A stretch of DNA of 64,000 nucleotides from Pseudomonadales bacterium (lineage in GTDB: Bacteria; Pseudomonadota; Gammaproteobacteria; Pseudomonadales; Azotimanducaceae): NCBI GenBank assembly GCA_011525295.1, contig WTGV01000032.1:1-64000 (forward strand). Direction: 5' to 3'. The stretch's first letter is position 1. Each line of letters opens with the position of its first letter. The notes below the pieces were generated by a model. That model ran no database searches, was not told the origin of the DNA, and saw only the letters and a program-made list of their open reading frames with translations. The position numbers and the translations under genes are program-made. Positions 36,118-45,302 of the stretch are shown piece after piece.

Positions 36118-36528
36118 CTCAATTACTACGACAGCGTGGTTCGAAGATTTATGGGAGGTTTTTCCTGTTGAGGTTATAGACCGGATCCGTTCATGTTTGG
36201 AGTGTATTCGGATTGTGAACTTGGCGTAACAGATTCAACAAATAGTTGATACTCTAGCTAGAGCAATTGTGTTTGAGTTAATCAATCTCACTATGTCCAT
36301 GATGGCAGATGTGGACGTTAGAGATACGTTCAATCTTCGTCTCACGACCATGACTTAGATTCCCTGTCATGATTAAATCCCCTGATCAGCTCAAACTATG
36401 TTGTCAGCCGCTTCCATCCAGCAGTGTTCTTTCACTGGGTCGTTGTTAGAACAAAGCGTCGCGAAATTTCAAAACGTGGCAACAACACACACGAACTGCT
36501 CGCTTTGTACGAGACGCGTCTGAAAGTT
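36118..36528. other. Intergenic spacer between DUF4411 and the ankyrin gene
   Basis: 411 bases in a convergent position. Several stop codons in all frames; TGATAC-TCTAGCTAGA near 36248 contains a small palindrome (CTAGCTAG). No hairpin with a T-run, tRNA or repeat was recognised. Confidence 0.3.
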
Positions 36529-37692
36529 TTACTGCCGTAAGAGTTCAACTATGTTCTGATGGCCGCGTTTGCTTGCCCAAAATAAGGGTGTGGTGAATTG
36601 TTCATCGGCATTGGCAGGACAGGCGGTCTTCAATTCAGAATCATATGACAAGAGGAATGTCACGAAATCCGTCTGCCCTTCGCGAGCCGCCCATCCTAGT
36701 GGAGAAGTACGGTATTCCAGATCGACCAACAAGGGATCGGCACCAAATTTGAGAAATAGCTTGGCCGCAGGAACATTTCCTTGCCCTGCCATGTGGTGCA
36801 AAGGAGTCACTCGTTGCCAGTTTGGTAAATTTGGATCCATACCGTACTTCAGTAGCAACTCAGCCAGATCGAGGTCATACCAAAGGTATGTCTGGCATAT
36901 CGATAAGGTTGAAGGTACTCTGAATCCTCTGTCGAGTAAAAGCTTCACCAATTGTGTGTCGCTGTTACGCACACCTGCCGCAAATCCCTGAGCGATCTCG
37001 GTCTCTGTCAATTGATCCGGGTGTTTGTCTAAGAATTCCTCGACGTAGTCGATGTTTTTGTTATGAAAGTGTGCGATAATCGATATTCGGCCACCTCGTT
37101 GAGACAATAGCTCTCGAATCTCAGAGTCGTTGGTTGCTTCAATTGGGGAGCCCGAGGAATCTACTTGAGCATTGGGATCTGCACCGTGATCCAGCAACAA
37201 CTTGACAACTTTCGTATGTCCGAAACGTGCGGCACTCCACAACGCATATCCGTTCGGGCAATATGGTCCCTCAGGTAGATTTGGGTTCGCATCATTTTGG
37301 AGCAATACCTCGACGACTTCGAGATGATTCCGCTCAGCCGCAGCAGACAGTGCTCTCTTTCCACAAGGTTCTGCGTAATCCGGATCTTTATTCTGTCGAT
37401 TCAACAATGCTTCCACACGCTCTAGGTCGCCGCAGGCTGCTGCGATTGGGAGCGTATATGAAGATCCCATTGAAATTAAGTAATCTACGACTTCATAGTT
37501 GTTTCGCTGACGCCAGAATCCATGGAACCACAATGCAGATGCGACTGGCCTAAACCCAAATGTACCAAGCCGGTCATGACTACTGTAGGCAATCTGATCA
37601 ACTTTTGCCCCTTTCTCGACAAGAAGTTCAATCATGTTGATATCTTCATTCTCAACCGCGAAGTGCAACGGCGTTTTTTGCTCGAGAACCAA
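36529..37692 (-). CDS. Ankyrin-repeat protein, C-terminal fragment of a frameshifted gene
   Basis: 387 codons in the open frame (nominal TTG at 37692, with no ribosome-binding site). It holds about eight ankyrin repeats: KTPLHFAVENEDINMIELL, then repeats around RALSAAAERNHLEVVEVLL, YALWSAARFGHTKVVKLLL, TPLHHMAGQGNVPAAKLFL, SPLGWAAREGQTDFVTFLL and TPLFWASKRGHQNIVELLRQ. The first repeat is the direct continuation of the upstream fragment; the reading frames switch at a run of six T (A on the coding strand) at 37674-37679. Removing one base there joins the two into one 542-residue protein. Ankyrin repeats mediate protein contacts; partner unknown. Confidence 0.8.
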   Translation of the reverse strand: MVLEQKTPLHFAVENEDINMIELLVEKGAKVDQIAYSSHDRLGTFGFRPVASALWFHGFWRQRNNYEVVDYLISMGSSYTLPIAAACGDLERVEALLNRQNKDPDYAEPCGKRALSAAAERNHLEVVEVLLQNDANPNLPEGPYCPNGYALWSAARFGHTKVVKLLLDHGADPNAQVDSSGSPIEATNDSEIRELLSQRGGRISIIAHFHNKNIDYVEEFLDKHPDQLTETEIAQGFAAGVRNSDTQLVKLLLDRGFRVPSTLSICQTYLWYDLDLAELLLKYGMDPNLPNWQRVTPLHHMAGQGNVPAAKLFLKFGADPLLVDLEYRTSPLGWAAREGQTDFVTFLLSYDSELKTACPANADEQFTTPLFWASKRGHQNIVELLRQ

Positions 37693-38158
37693 TCAGATCC
37701 ACGTTGCTCGAGTCATCGTTCAGAATAGTTCTTACTTTTTCGTGCTCACTTTGTTGCACTGCAAGGTGAATCGCTTGATCTTTGGTGGTGAGCGAAGCAT
37801 TTTGATTCCCCAAATACAGCGCAAGATTGCTGTGTCCATGATCGAGAGCTATTTGTGCTACGTTGTCTCGGTTGTCAATCGGGTCCTCGTCCCAAATTGA
37901 TTTGTGCTGGAGGAGTTCTTTAACGACAAGTTCGTGTCCCTCTCGAGCAGCAATACGTAAAGGGGAAGTGTACCAATAGTTTGCATGAACGAGAGTAGGA
38001 TCTTTATTCAATAGGTTGCGTACTGAGTCGACGTCGCCGGTCCATGCTGCTATAAGCAAGTTCCAAACATCTTCTGGCGACCATCGATTCAGCCACTTAG
38101 GCTGTTCAGGTTGTAGTTCGAAGGGTCGTATTAAAGCTAATTTATTGAGTTCCGTCAT
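37652..38158 (-). CDS. Ankyrin-repeat protein, N-terminal fragment of a frameshifted gene
   Basis: 168 codons from an ATG at 38158. Ankyrin repeats include LLIAAWTGDVDSVRNLLNKD, SPLRIAAREGHELVVKELL and QAIHLAVQQSEHEKVRTIL. After DLIGSRAK the frame continues into non-ankyrin sequence and stops after 10 residues, while the next frame resumes a perfect ankyrin consensus at the same place. So this is the true start of the gene described at 36529-37692. Either the gene is inactivated, the sequence has an indel error, or slippage at the homopolymer restores the frame. No signal peptide. Confidence 0.82.
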   Translation of the reverse strand: MTELNKLALIRPFELQPEQPKWLNRWSPEDVWNLLIAAWTGDVDSVRNLLNKDPTLVHANYWYTSPLRIAAREGHELVVKELLQHKSIWDEDPIDNRDNVAQIALDHGHSNLALYLGNQNASLTTKDQAIHLAVQQSEHEKVRTILNDDSSNVDLIGSRAKNAVALRG

Positions 38159-38296
38159 AATTCTTTACAGATTGATGGCGATTTTGTAGATGTTATCTTC
38201 TCTCGAGTCGCACAATGAAGTCTGTACCACATTTTCTACATACAATTTTTTGGCACTCTAAGTCTTATCGGACAAATTACTAAAAAAGGAGTCTGC

Positions 38297-39406
38297 TTGT
38301 CTAGTCCACGTCGGCATCATCCTGAAATTTTGCAACGTCACCGCCAATGGATGTATGGTAGTTGCAAGATTCTATGCGTGTTTGGCATCGGCTACTTATT
38401 GGCTAGTTGTGCGGTCGTTTCGGATGTGCCAGAGATATCCAACTACGAGCTTCAACAAGAGGTAAAAAACCAGCTCGAATTTGCCGAACGTACGATAATC
38501 GAACGAACACAAAAGTTGGCTAACCTGTCTTGGCCAATTTTGGTCAATAACCTCGAGATGTGCGATGATTTCGTCCGACACCGAACAGGGTTGTGGTTGT
38601 CACGGGAGTCTTCCATCCTAACCAACTTATCTTGGATATCGGACGATGAGCAAACAATAGGTGAAGAACCCGTGGTTTGGGGGGTGGCTGCCGAATCGCC
38701 ATCAGCGAAGGCAGGATTTGAAGTTGGAGATCGCGTTCTAGCAATCGACTCAAAGCTCGTTAAATCTAGTGCAGATGCACGTCGTCTGCTAGCGAAGGCG
38801 ACAAAAGAATTCTCAAACGAACGCACGGACCCAATCCAATTCCTTATTCAGAGAGATGACGAAAGAAAGCGTATCGACGTGCAACCAGTGTTAGCCTGCC
38901 GATCTGAAATTTCGCTTGCTGGAGGCACCAGTATTAACGCCTATGCTACTGGCAGACACATAAGGATATATAACGGTATATTTACTTTCACAGAAACGGA
39001 TGAAGAGTTGCAATATGTCATCGCACACGAACTCGCACACAATATATCGAAGCACTTGATCTACGCTCGAGCAAGAGGGGCGTTCGGGGTCGTTTTCGAT
39101 TTGCTTGCACTGCGTTGGAATGTATGGACGAATGGTGGATTCAGTCGACTATCTGTCCGGGCATTCACCAAGCCATACGAAGTGGAGGCTGATTATTTAG
39201 CTCTGTATTTACTAGCCAACGCTGGAATCGACTCGACGGGCGTCGAGAATTTGTGGCGTCGCTTAGCTACAGAGGACATATCACGTATCGGCTGGATTCT
39301 GACACATCCATCCACACCAGAACGATTTATACAGTTGCGAAAAACTCGCGAAGAAATCGAAGCTAAGCAGCAAAGGAACGAAAAATTACTTCCGGAGCGA
39401 AAGTAG
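38297..39406 (+). CDS. M48-family zinc metalloprotease lipoprotein with PDZ domain
   Basis: 369 residues from a TTG at 38297, supported by AAGGAG six bases upstream. Lipobox LLASC near residue 38 marks a lipoprotein. A PDZ domain follows (VWGVAAESPSAKAGFEVGDRVLAID, ~130-180). The M48 active site is HELAH at 244-248, with the third ligand in EADYLALYLL. The fold is that of BepA/LoiP-type peptidases, which process outer-membrane proteins. Acts in the periplasm at the membrane. The ribosome-binding site and lipobox both argue for the TTG start. Confidence 0.88.
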   Translation: MSSPRRHHPEILQRHRQWMYGSCKILCVFGIGYLLASCAVVSDVPEISNYELQQEVKNQLEFAERTIIERTQKLANLSWPILVNNLEMCDDFVRHRTGLWLSRESSILTNLSWISDDEQTIGEEPVVWGVAAESPSAKAGFEVGDRVLAIDSKLVKSSADARRLLAKATKEFSNERTDPIQFLIQRDDERKRIDVQPVLACRSEISLAGGTSINAYATGRHIRIYNGIFTFTETDEELQYVIAHELAHNISKHLIYARARGAFGVVFDLLALRWNVWTNGGFSRLSVRAFTKPYEVEADYLALYLLANAGIDSTGVENLWRRLATEDISRIGWILTHPSTPERFIQLRKTREEIEAKQQRNEKLLPERK

Positions 39407-39431
39407 CTGTAAACAAACTGCCTAATTCAAA

Positions 39432-39507
39432 TGGCTCCACCTGCTGGGCTCGAACCAGCGACAAGCTGATTAACAGTCAGCTGCTCTACCAACTGAGCTA
39501 AGGTGGA
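39432..39507 (-). tRNA. tRNA-Asn (anticodon GTT)
   Basis: 76 bases with encoded CCA. Acceptor stem TCCACCT/AGGTGGA, D-arm AGCTCAGTTGGTAGAGC, anticodon stem GCTGA/TCAGC around loop CTGTTAA with anticodon GTT, and T-arm GGTTCGAGCC. Cloverleaf complete on the minus strand, no intron. Confidence 0.97.
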
Positions 39508-39674
39508 ACGGTTACAAATTATATGGAGCAGAAATTGGCGATTCTTAGTGAAGAATCACTTCCAATGGCCGAGGTTTTATACGTGACTCAAACACCGCGT
39601 CGCTCGAACGAGGGAGTGGAACTCCCAAAGATTTCCCACGACCTCAGCCAGACACTAATCGGTGAATCTCGAAA

Positions 39675-40112
39675 CTAATCGGATATAGTTAACCCCATAA
39701 GTTCTGCAGGTGTAACGCCAAGTGCATCGGATACCATGTTAAAGAATGTAATTTCTCGAGAACTTACGCGTTCATCGGAATGAATGACACTAACGACCGA
39801 TTCAAGCAACGAAATTTTTTGTTCGAGGTTTATTACTTTACCCACTGATCCAAGATACCGATCCAAAGTAGCTGATTCAAAAAGTTGAGACTTTGCGGCA
39901 ACGCGGATGTCGCTGAGACTCACTTCTTCGCCTGTAGTATCCTTGACGATTTGCTGTACAGCTTCCAGTTCGATATGCTTAATGTTCGTGTCTGCGCTGG
40001 TCGTCCGTGCAAGTGTCATTAGGACCGTTTCGTTGAAAATGTCTTCAGTGGACTGTTTTGTGGAACCGGATTGAAAGAGTTTGAGTATTGAATTTAAGCC
40101 TGAGCTAATCAT
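39675..40112 (-). CDS. TerB-like helical protein
   Basis: 145 residues, all alpha. The pattern ALxxTTSADxxIKHIELEAVQQIV ... EQKISLLESVVSVIHSDERVSSREITFFNMVSDALGV matches the TerB/COG4103 fold, in which two acidic helix pairs bind metal; DERVSSRE is the second acidic motif. TerB-family proteins are linked to tellurite resistance and phage-related membrane complexes, but stand-alone copies are of unknown role. Starts at an ATG at 40112, downstream of two hairpins. Confidence 0.75.
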   Translation of the reverse strand: MISSGLNSILKLFQSGSTKQSTEDIFNETVLMTLARTTSADTNIKHIELEAVQQIVKDTTGEEVSLSDIRVAAKSQLFESATLDRYLGSVGKVINLEQKISLLESVVSVIHSDERVSSREITFFNMVSDALGVTPAELMGLTISD

Positions 40113-40157
40113 AAATTACCGTTACCAGTGAAGTAGAGAAATTGCTACACCAAAACC

Positions 40158-40239
40158 AAAAGAGTGGCAGGTTGGAACCTCGAATACTACTCTTTTAGAA
40201 GTTGTTTTCCTAAAGGAAGGTCACTCCTTAGGTTCAACT
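40158..40239 (-). terminator. Two adjacent hairpins after the alpha/beta hydrolase gene
   Basis: AAAAGAGT 40158-40165 pairs with ACTCTTTT 40189-40196, enclosing AGGTT 40169-40173 / AACCT 40176-40180. Next to it AGTTG 40200-40204 pairs with CAACT 40235-40239, enclosing CCTAA..GGA / TCC..TTAGG. On the minus strand the first ends in a TCTTTTGGTTTT tract, which fits a terminator between the hydrolase (ending 40324) and the TerB gene (starting 40112). Confidence 0.5.
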
Positions 40240-40323
40240 GTTGTATTTTGCATGATTGTATGACATTTTTGCCGAATCGTTCGTGTTCGCAAACGCAGGC
40301 CACCTATTGTCGATCCATCACTC

Positions 40324-41088
40324 CTAGGTCTCCTGAGGCCGAAAATTTTCACTTAGCTGATCAGAAATGAATTCGAGCGAGTAATCGAACTCAGAGAGAG
40401 GTACGTCAGCATGCTTACCCTGATTTTCCCGTATCTGCTTAGACGGACTTGCCAATGCATTGAATAGCTCGAGACAACCGGCACGACTGAACATTTCGTC
40501 CTCTTGTTGTATCAAAAAATTCAATGGACAATGGACGGTCGAGGCGTCTCGTAACAGTCGTTTTCGAAAAGGTGAGACCACACCAGTCGGTCCCATTAGA
40601 CCTAGCACGGCGACTGTTGTCGATTTTCCACTGAGGGATCTATTGGCTAAATACGGAATCCCAAAAAAGGTGCCCATTGACACGCCAAAGTAAGCAATGG
40701 TTTCAATGGAAAATTGCAGTTTCGTCTCCGTTAACTCTAATGCGAGTTCCCAATCTTTAAATAGATGGTTGAACGCTTTTGGCTTACTCATCTCTGCATA
40801 CAACGCGATACGTCCGCCGTCTAACCTTTTTCTGAGACCATGTACTGGACCGTCGATTGCAAGTGAAGCTATTCCTCTGCTCGCGAAAAGATTAGACAGA
40901 TAGGGAATCGGTGCTTGCAATCGATTTCCCGACGCACCGTGCATGAAAGTAACGACTACACCTGAACGCTTTTCTTGCTCGGGAATCCACAGGCATCCGG
41001 TAACTTTGCGATGATCGGCAAATTCAGCTACAAATTGATGCGTCTTATTCCCTAGAGGATCATTTATCAGGGTCCAGTCAGCGTTCAT
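40324..41088 (-). CDS. Alpha/beta hydrolase
   Basis: 254 residues from an ATG at 41088 (a TTG at 41112 is possible). VVTFMHGASGNR is the oxyanion-hole HG segment, YFGVSMGTFFG is the nucleophile elbow with Ser, LNFLIQQEDEMF holds the acid, and GKHADVPL the catalytic His. Length and motifs match the dienelactone-hydrolase-like group of alpha/beta hydrolases. Substrate unknown; no signal peptide. Confidence 0.82.
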   Translation of the reverse strand: MNADWTLINDPLGNKTHQFVAEFADHRKVTGCLWIPEQEKRSGVVVTFMHGASGNRLQAPIPYLSNLFASRGIASLAIDGPVHGLRKRLDGGRIALYAEMSKPKAFNHLFKDWELALELTETKLQFSIETIAYFGVSMGTFFGIPYLANRSLSGKSTTVAVLGLMGPTGVVSPFRKRLLRDASTVHCPLNFLIQQEDEMFSRAGCLELFNALASPSKQIRENQGKHADVPLSEFDYSLEFISDQLSENFRPQET

Positions 41089-41220
41089 AAGAAAGGAATC
41101 AACTAAATTCAAACAACTTCTGATTGGATACTCTAAGAGAACTTAGCTGTTGAGGGTATTTATGGTCTGAGTGCAATACTAAATATACAACATAGAGTCA
41201 TGCTTGACCAAATCATCTAG

Positions 41221-42234
41221 TCAATCGACATATTCGTCAGACGTTGCCGCAGCGAGAAAGTTCTCTTCTAAGATATCGAAGTTTTGGATGTCGGAATTGA
41301 CGACGTCCATCCCATGCTCTAGGACGTACGCGTAGCTCTTTTGAAATACCGAGAACTCCGAATTCTTGAGTTTTTCGGAGTAATGTGACTCATAGAGGTT
41401 CTTCGCATTCTTGCCGCCAAACATTCTGGGCGCAAGGTGCCTCGCTACTTTCATGCCAACCAAGGAGATACCCGCTTTCTTTGCATCTTCAAACACAGCT
41501 TTGAGATCTACCATGGGAGGCGAGTCTGGCAAAACAGCCTTTCGATTCCAGTCGTACCATCCTGCAGGTGTGATAGCCACCATAGCTAGGTGATACCAGT
41601 CGGTCTCTGATGCAGCAGCGAGCACTTCAGCTGCACGGTTGTGCGTACTCAAGCCGAAGTAAGAGACTTTCCCATCCTGCTTGGCGCGCTCAAACTCTCG
41701 ATAAATCTCCTCATTCTTTACGATCAAAGGATTTTTTGCGTCCATCGTGTAGTAGGCATCGACGTGTTCCTGTTTTAATTGGGACAAGCTTTGTTCCATG
41801 TCCTTCCGCCATTGTTGTGCAAGTTCTTTTGCACGCTCTACAGAAGGTTCTTCATTTTCTGATGCATTGAGAAACGACTTAGAAATTAAGAAAATGTCAT
41901 CTCGATGCTCTTTCACGAAGTCAGCTAGGTTACGTTCTGCACTTCCATAATAACGGCTTGTACCCACGTCGTATACATTGATCCCCGCGTCAAACGCGAC
42001 GTTTAACAAAGAATCGTTTTTTCTACGCGACAGTGCTGCGCCGCAACCATACACCAAACGGCTAGCTTTAAAGTTGGTGCGACCGAGTGTCGTATATTTC
42101 ATGGTCGGCCATTCTTTAGCACGAGCTACATCGACGGAGTCTGATTGCGCAAACAGCGGTCGTACTCGTAAGAGCATTGGCGTACCTAAACCGACAAGCA
42201 TGGAATTTCGAAGGAATTTACGTCTGACAGTCAT
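41221..42234 (-). CDS. Tat-exported aldo/keto reductase
   Basis: 337 residues. N-terminus VRRKFLRNSMLVGLGTPMLL is a twin-arginine signal, so the folded protein with its cofactor would be sent to the periplasm. The core is an aldo/keto reductase: YTTLGRTNFKASRLVYGCGAAL, FDAGINVYDVGTSRYYGSAERN with Asp and Tyr, ISKSFLN with Lys, and VDAYYTMDAKNP replacing the usual His region. The sequence is a diverged relative of the exported reductase at 49198-50433 but lacks its Fe-S tail. NADPH in the periplasm is not expected, so the electron donor is unclear. Confidence 0.83.
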   Translation of the reverse strand: MTVRRKFLRNSMLVGLGTPMLLRVRPLFAQSDSVDVARAKEWPTMKYTTLGRTNFKASRLVYGCGAALSRRKNDSLLNVAFDAGINVYDVGTSRYYGSAERNLADFVKEHRDDIFLISKSFLNASENEEPSVERAKELAQQWRKDMEQSLSQLKQEHVDAYYTMDAKNPLIVKNEEIYREFERAKQDGKVSYFGLSTHNRAAEVLAAASETDWYHLAMVAITPAGWYDWNRKAVLPDSPPMVDLKAVFEDAKKAGISLVGMKVARHLAPRMFGGKNAKNLYESHYSEKLKNSEFSVFQKSYAYVLEHGMDVVNSDIQNFDILEENFLAAATSDEYVD

Positions 42235-42444
42235 AGAAGGGTATTGGTCAAAACAGAATTATCAAATTTTAGCAAGTCGAGGAACTTATTTCATTTAAGG
42301 AAGTCATAAGCGATTGACACTCAAATTTTGGTGATGGCATTCTTCACTCAATGAAAAGTTCAGGGCAAGTTCTTGGGCGATGAAGTTAGTCATCAATAAA
42401 AATGTGAGTAGTCAAAATATTTACTTTTCTTGAGGATTTTGATA

Positions 42445-42459
42445 TGATAATCGTTCTCA
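42445..42459 (+). promoter_or_regulatory. Fur-like operator
   Basis: TGATAATCGTTCTCA matches the Fur 7-1-7 consensus TGATAATnATTATCA at 12 of 14 positions. It lies 36 bases before the start of a small gene, where a promoter is expected, so that gene is probably repressed by iron. Confidence 0.6.
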
Positions 42460-42480
42460 ACTCTTACAAGGATGTAATTC

Positions 42481-42750
42481 ATGAGCATATATGAGCATAA
42501 ACAAGGCAAGTACACAAGCTATCGAGTAGCCCGCTCAGTAAACGGTGTACTCCGACAAAAATATTTTCCTATGACTAGGGATGGTCTTGCTGACGCGCGT
42601 AATCTTGATGATGAGTGGGCCGCTGAGCAAGCGGACGCACAAACTAGATTTACCGGTGCGCGTTCACGCTGGCGTCGAGAACCGATGCAGGCCGGACCAC
42701 ACACTAGCCGTTATACCGACAAACGAGTCGCGAACTCTTCTAACGGCTAG
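42481..42750 (+). CDS. Small basic protein of unknown function, probably iron-regulated
   Basis: 89 residues, starting MSIYEHKQGKYTSYRVARS. The first ~50 residues look like a small beta-rich fold reminiscent of the AP2-like domain at the start of phage integrases (YRVARSVNGVLRQKYFP), and the rest is Arg- and Ser-rich. No signal peptide or metal site. An AAGGATG lies before the ATG. The Fur-like site upstream suggests expression under iron shortage. I do not recognise the family and assign no function. Confidence 0.62.
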   Translation: MSIYEHKQGKYTSYRVARSVNGVLRQKYFPMTRDGLADARNLDDEWAAEQADAQTRFTGARSRWRREPMQAGPHTSRYTDKRVANSSNG

Positions 42751-42845
42751 AACAAGCCACTTTCCGTAGACAATCCCTAATCTCTCAAACGATCGACGAC
42801 TTCAAAATAGTCGTTGATACAGCGCGCACGAGAGTTGAGTGTTAC

Positions 42846-43625
42846 TCAGATCTTTTTCAGATCAACGCCGATGGGGCAGTGATCTGAGCCTAAGACATTC
42901 GGCCAGATGAATGCTGAAGAAACTCGCTTGTCGGCTGTTGGCGAAGCAAAAACATAGTCAATTCTCCATCCCACATTATTTTCGCGGCTACCACCCCATT
43001 GACGCCACCAAGTATAGTGGCCGGTTTGTTTGGGATATCGCTTGCGAAACGTGTCAATCCATCCTTTTTCGATCCAGCGATCAAGAGTTGCTCGCTCAAT
43101 AGGTAGAAAACCTGAAGTCTTTTCGTTAGATTTTGGTCTTGCGAGATCTATCTCCGTATGAGCAGTGTTGAAATCTCCTGTAACAAAGACAGGACCAATC
43201 TTTCGTAATCGTTCAAGTTCAAGTCGGGCAGTCTCGTAGAAATCGAGTTTGTACGGCACGCGACTGTTGTCCCGATCTTTTCCAGCACCATTTGGAAAGT
43301 AAATTGAGGCGATTGACAAGCGACCGTACTGAGCGACGAGATAGCGACCTTCGATATTGAATCTCGGTTCAGGCAGAGTGGTGATTACTCTGTCGGCGGG
43401 TTTCCGACTAAAGATTGCTACTCCGGAGTACCCCAAGCGTTCCGCCGCCGCGAAGTATGTGTGCCAACCTTCCAAAGCGCGAACTTCTGATGGTAGCTGA
43501 GCCTCGGTTACACGCGTCTCTTGTAGTGTAACGACATCCGCTTGGGATCGCTCAAGGAATTCCAGCAACACACCCTTTTTAACCAAGGCGCGTAAACCGT
43601 TTACATTCCAGCTAATGATCCGCAA
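42846..43625 (-). CDS. xthA: Exodeoxyribonuclease III
   Basis: 259 residues, standard length. IISWNVNGLRA, LQETRV (metal-binding Glu), GYSGVAIFSRK, YFPNGAGKDRDNSRVPYKLDFY, FVTGDFNTAHTEIDL and the final LGSDHCPIGVDL are all diagnostic. It is an AP endonuclease and 3' exonuclease of base-excision repair. Start is TTG at 43625, eight bases after the larE stop, so the two are cotranscribed. Confidence 0.95.
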   Translation of the reverse strand: MRIISWNVNGLRALVKKGVLLEFLERSQADVVTLQETRVTEAQLPSEVRALEGWHTYFAAAERLGYSGVAIFSRKPADRVITTLPEPRFNIEGRYLVAQYGRLSIASIYFPNGAGKDRDNSRVPYKLDFYETARLELERLRKIGPVFVTGDFNTAHTEIDLARPKSNEKTSGFLPIERATLDRWIEKGWIDTFRKRYPKQTGHYTWWRQWGGSRENNVGWRIDYVFASPTADKRVSSAFIWPNVLGSDHCPIGVDLKKI

Positions 43626-43633
43626 CTGGGACG

Positions 43634-44470
43634 CTACGAATTTACTGAGACGGTTGTTACCAATCCCTCATTGAGAGATCCAGACCGAAAGCCAGCAAGA
43701 TCCAGTGCAACGAACCGGTAGCCGAATGCTTTCAGTTGCTCATCGATAATAGATTTATTTGCTAATGCTCGATCCATTTCTTCTGCGATGAGTTCTAATC
43801 TAGCAACATCTCCATGGTGCCGAACGCGATATTGAGTGAATCCAAGCTCTGCGAGGCAGTTCTCTGCTCGTTCTATCCGATCCAGAACATTTTCATCGAT
43901 GGTCGTGCCATAAGGGACACGGCTGGAAAGACAAGCAGCCTGTGGTTTTTGTGCGTTTTCTAAATTCAAGAACTCAGCTACTGCCCGAACATCCGCTTTA
44001 GAGAAACCCGCATCACTGAGAGGAGATACGACGTTGTAATTGTTTGCGGCAATCAGCCCAGGTCTGTGGTCTTGCAAATCATCGCGGTTAGTACCGTTGA
44101 GTATCCATTGAATTCCTTCTTTTTCAGCTATGTCGGAGAGAGCTTGGTAAAGTGATGTTTTGCAATGGAAGCAGCGATTAACGGGATTCTTTAAGTACGA
44201 GTCCTTACTCAGTTCGTCGGTAACGATAACTCGATGATTGAGTTGCCATTTTTCAGCAAGTGTCTCGGTCAGCGTCAAATCGTTGCGCTTGAGACTCTTC
44301 GAACCTGAAGTTACGATAAGAGCATCACACTTGAGTTCCCGATTCGCGACATAGGCAACCAGAGAACTATCGACACCACCAGAAAAGGCAACAATTACAC
44401 GCCTCATACGACTGAGCTCAGCGCAAAGTTTTTCGTATTTTGACTGTACGCTCTTTGATAGGGATTTCAT
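43634..44470 (-). CDS. larE: Sacrificial sulfur transferase for nickel-pincer nucleotide synthesis
   Basis: 278 residues. VIVAFSGGVDSSLVAYVA is the PP-loop that binds ATP, CFHCKTSLYQAL is the LarE cysteine region, and ACLSSRVPYGTTI carries the Cys that donates its sulfur in the known LarE. LarE adds sulfur to the adenylated pyridinium dicarboxylate made by LarB. LarC, which inserts nickel, and LarB are encoded 3 kb away, so the pathway is complete but split. No larA (lactate racemase) seen in the window. Confidence 0.93.
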   Translation of the reverse strand: MKSLSKSVQSKYEKLCAELSRMRRVIVAFSGGVDSSLVAYVANRELKCDALIVTSGSKSLKRNDLTLTETLAEKWQLNHRVIVTDELSKDSYLKNPVNRCFHCKTSLYQALSDIAEKEGIQWILNGTNRDDLQDHRPGLIAANNYNVVSPLSDAGFSKADVRAVAEFLNLENAQKPQAACLSSRVPYGTTIDENVLDRIERAENCLAELGFTQYRVRHHGDVARLELIAEEMDRALANKSIIDEQLKAFGYRFVALDLAGFRSGSLNEGLVTTVSVNS

Positions 44471-44657
44471 AAGGTCAAATGATCTTGCAAGATGAGTCGA
44501 TCGAAGTGTATCAGTATAACCCAGAAACCGAAATGCGTTTAAATGCGTCTAATGTTTATATGACTAACAAGTTCTCCAGCGGAACGCTTGCCGGTATGCG
44601 ACGGAGATTGTTTCCAAACCTTCATTTGTGAGTGATAAACAGAGACGAAGAGAGTAT

Positions 44658-45302
44658 ATGAAGAGATTGTGGCAAATATGTTTTGCTGACACCCGTGTGG
44701 GTTTCGACGGGCTCAAAGAATCGCCCCCAATACTGTTTCCAGCAATATTTTCACTTATCTGTCTTACGCTGCAGTGTGTGGTGTTTTTGGTTCTCATAAT
44801 TGACTGGGATGCGACTAGCGCGAGTAATTCTGTTTCAAACGAGAGTTGGTTGCATGTGAACTTTGCGTTGATGTGGGCAGTGCGCTCTGTACTGTATCCG
44901 GTTGCGTTTGTCTGCACGTGGTGGTTGATCACATCAATGTACTACTTTGGGATCGCAAGACTGTTCAACATCTCTACTCCTTGGAAAAATTGGCTTGGAT
45001 TTAGTTGTTGGTCGTCAATCCCTTTGATAACGGTACCGGTGTTTTTAGTCATTGCAATAGCCGTTCAAGCGATTCCGATTCCAGGCAGAGAGGTAGACCC
45101 ATGGTATATCGAAACCTTATCTACCTGCTTGTTAGCAGTTCCATTCATGTGGTGTACTCTTATCTCTGCGTTAGGATTACGCAGTTGGACAGAGGCAGAG
45201 GGTCGGGGCAATGTGTATTGGCGAATCGTAGCTTTCGTACCCTATGGCTTGCTACTATCGGCATTCATGATTTTCGGTATCTGGATCATGAGGTGGGCAT
45301 AG
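44658..45302 (+). CDS. Yip1-like multi-spanning membrane protein
   Basis: 214 residues from an ATG at 44658 with AGAGAG at good distance; a GTG at 44628 is also in frame. About five membrane helices: ILFPAIFSLICLTLQCVVFL, an Ala-rich second, YPVAFVCTWWLITSMYYFG, LITVPVFLVIAIAVQAI and the C-terminal FVPYGLLLSAFMIFGIWI. This pattern and the Trp-rich loop resemble the YIP1-family of small bacterial membrane proteins. Role unknown. Confidence 0.65.
   Translation: MKRLWQICFADTRVGFDGLKESPPILFPAIFSLICLTLQCVVFLVLIIDWDATSASNSVSNESWLHVNFALMWAVRSVLYPVAFVCTWWLITSMYYFGIARLFNISTPWKNWLGFSCWSSIPLITVPVFLVIAIAVQAIPIPGREVDPWYIETLSTCLLAVPFMWCTLISALGLRSWTEAEGRGNVYWRIVAFVPYGLLLSAFMIFGIWIMRWA

Noticed and set aside
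42481..42750. Phage-integrase fragment, because the start resembles an AP2-like domain
   Set aside because: No catalytic integrase residues, no attachment site, and a proper Fur-like promoter; treated as an intact small gene instead.
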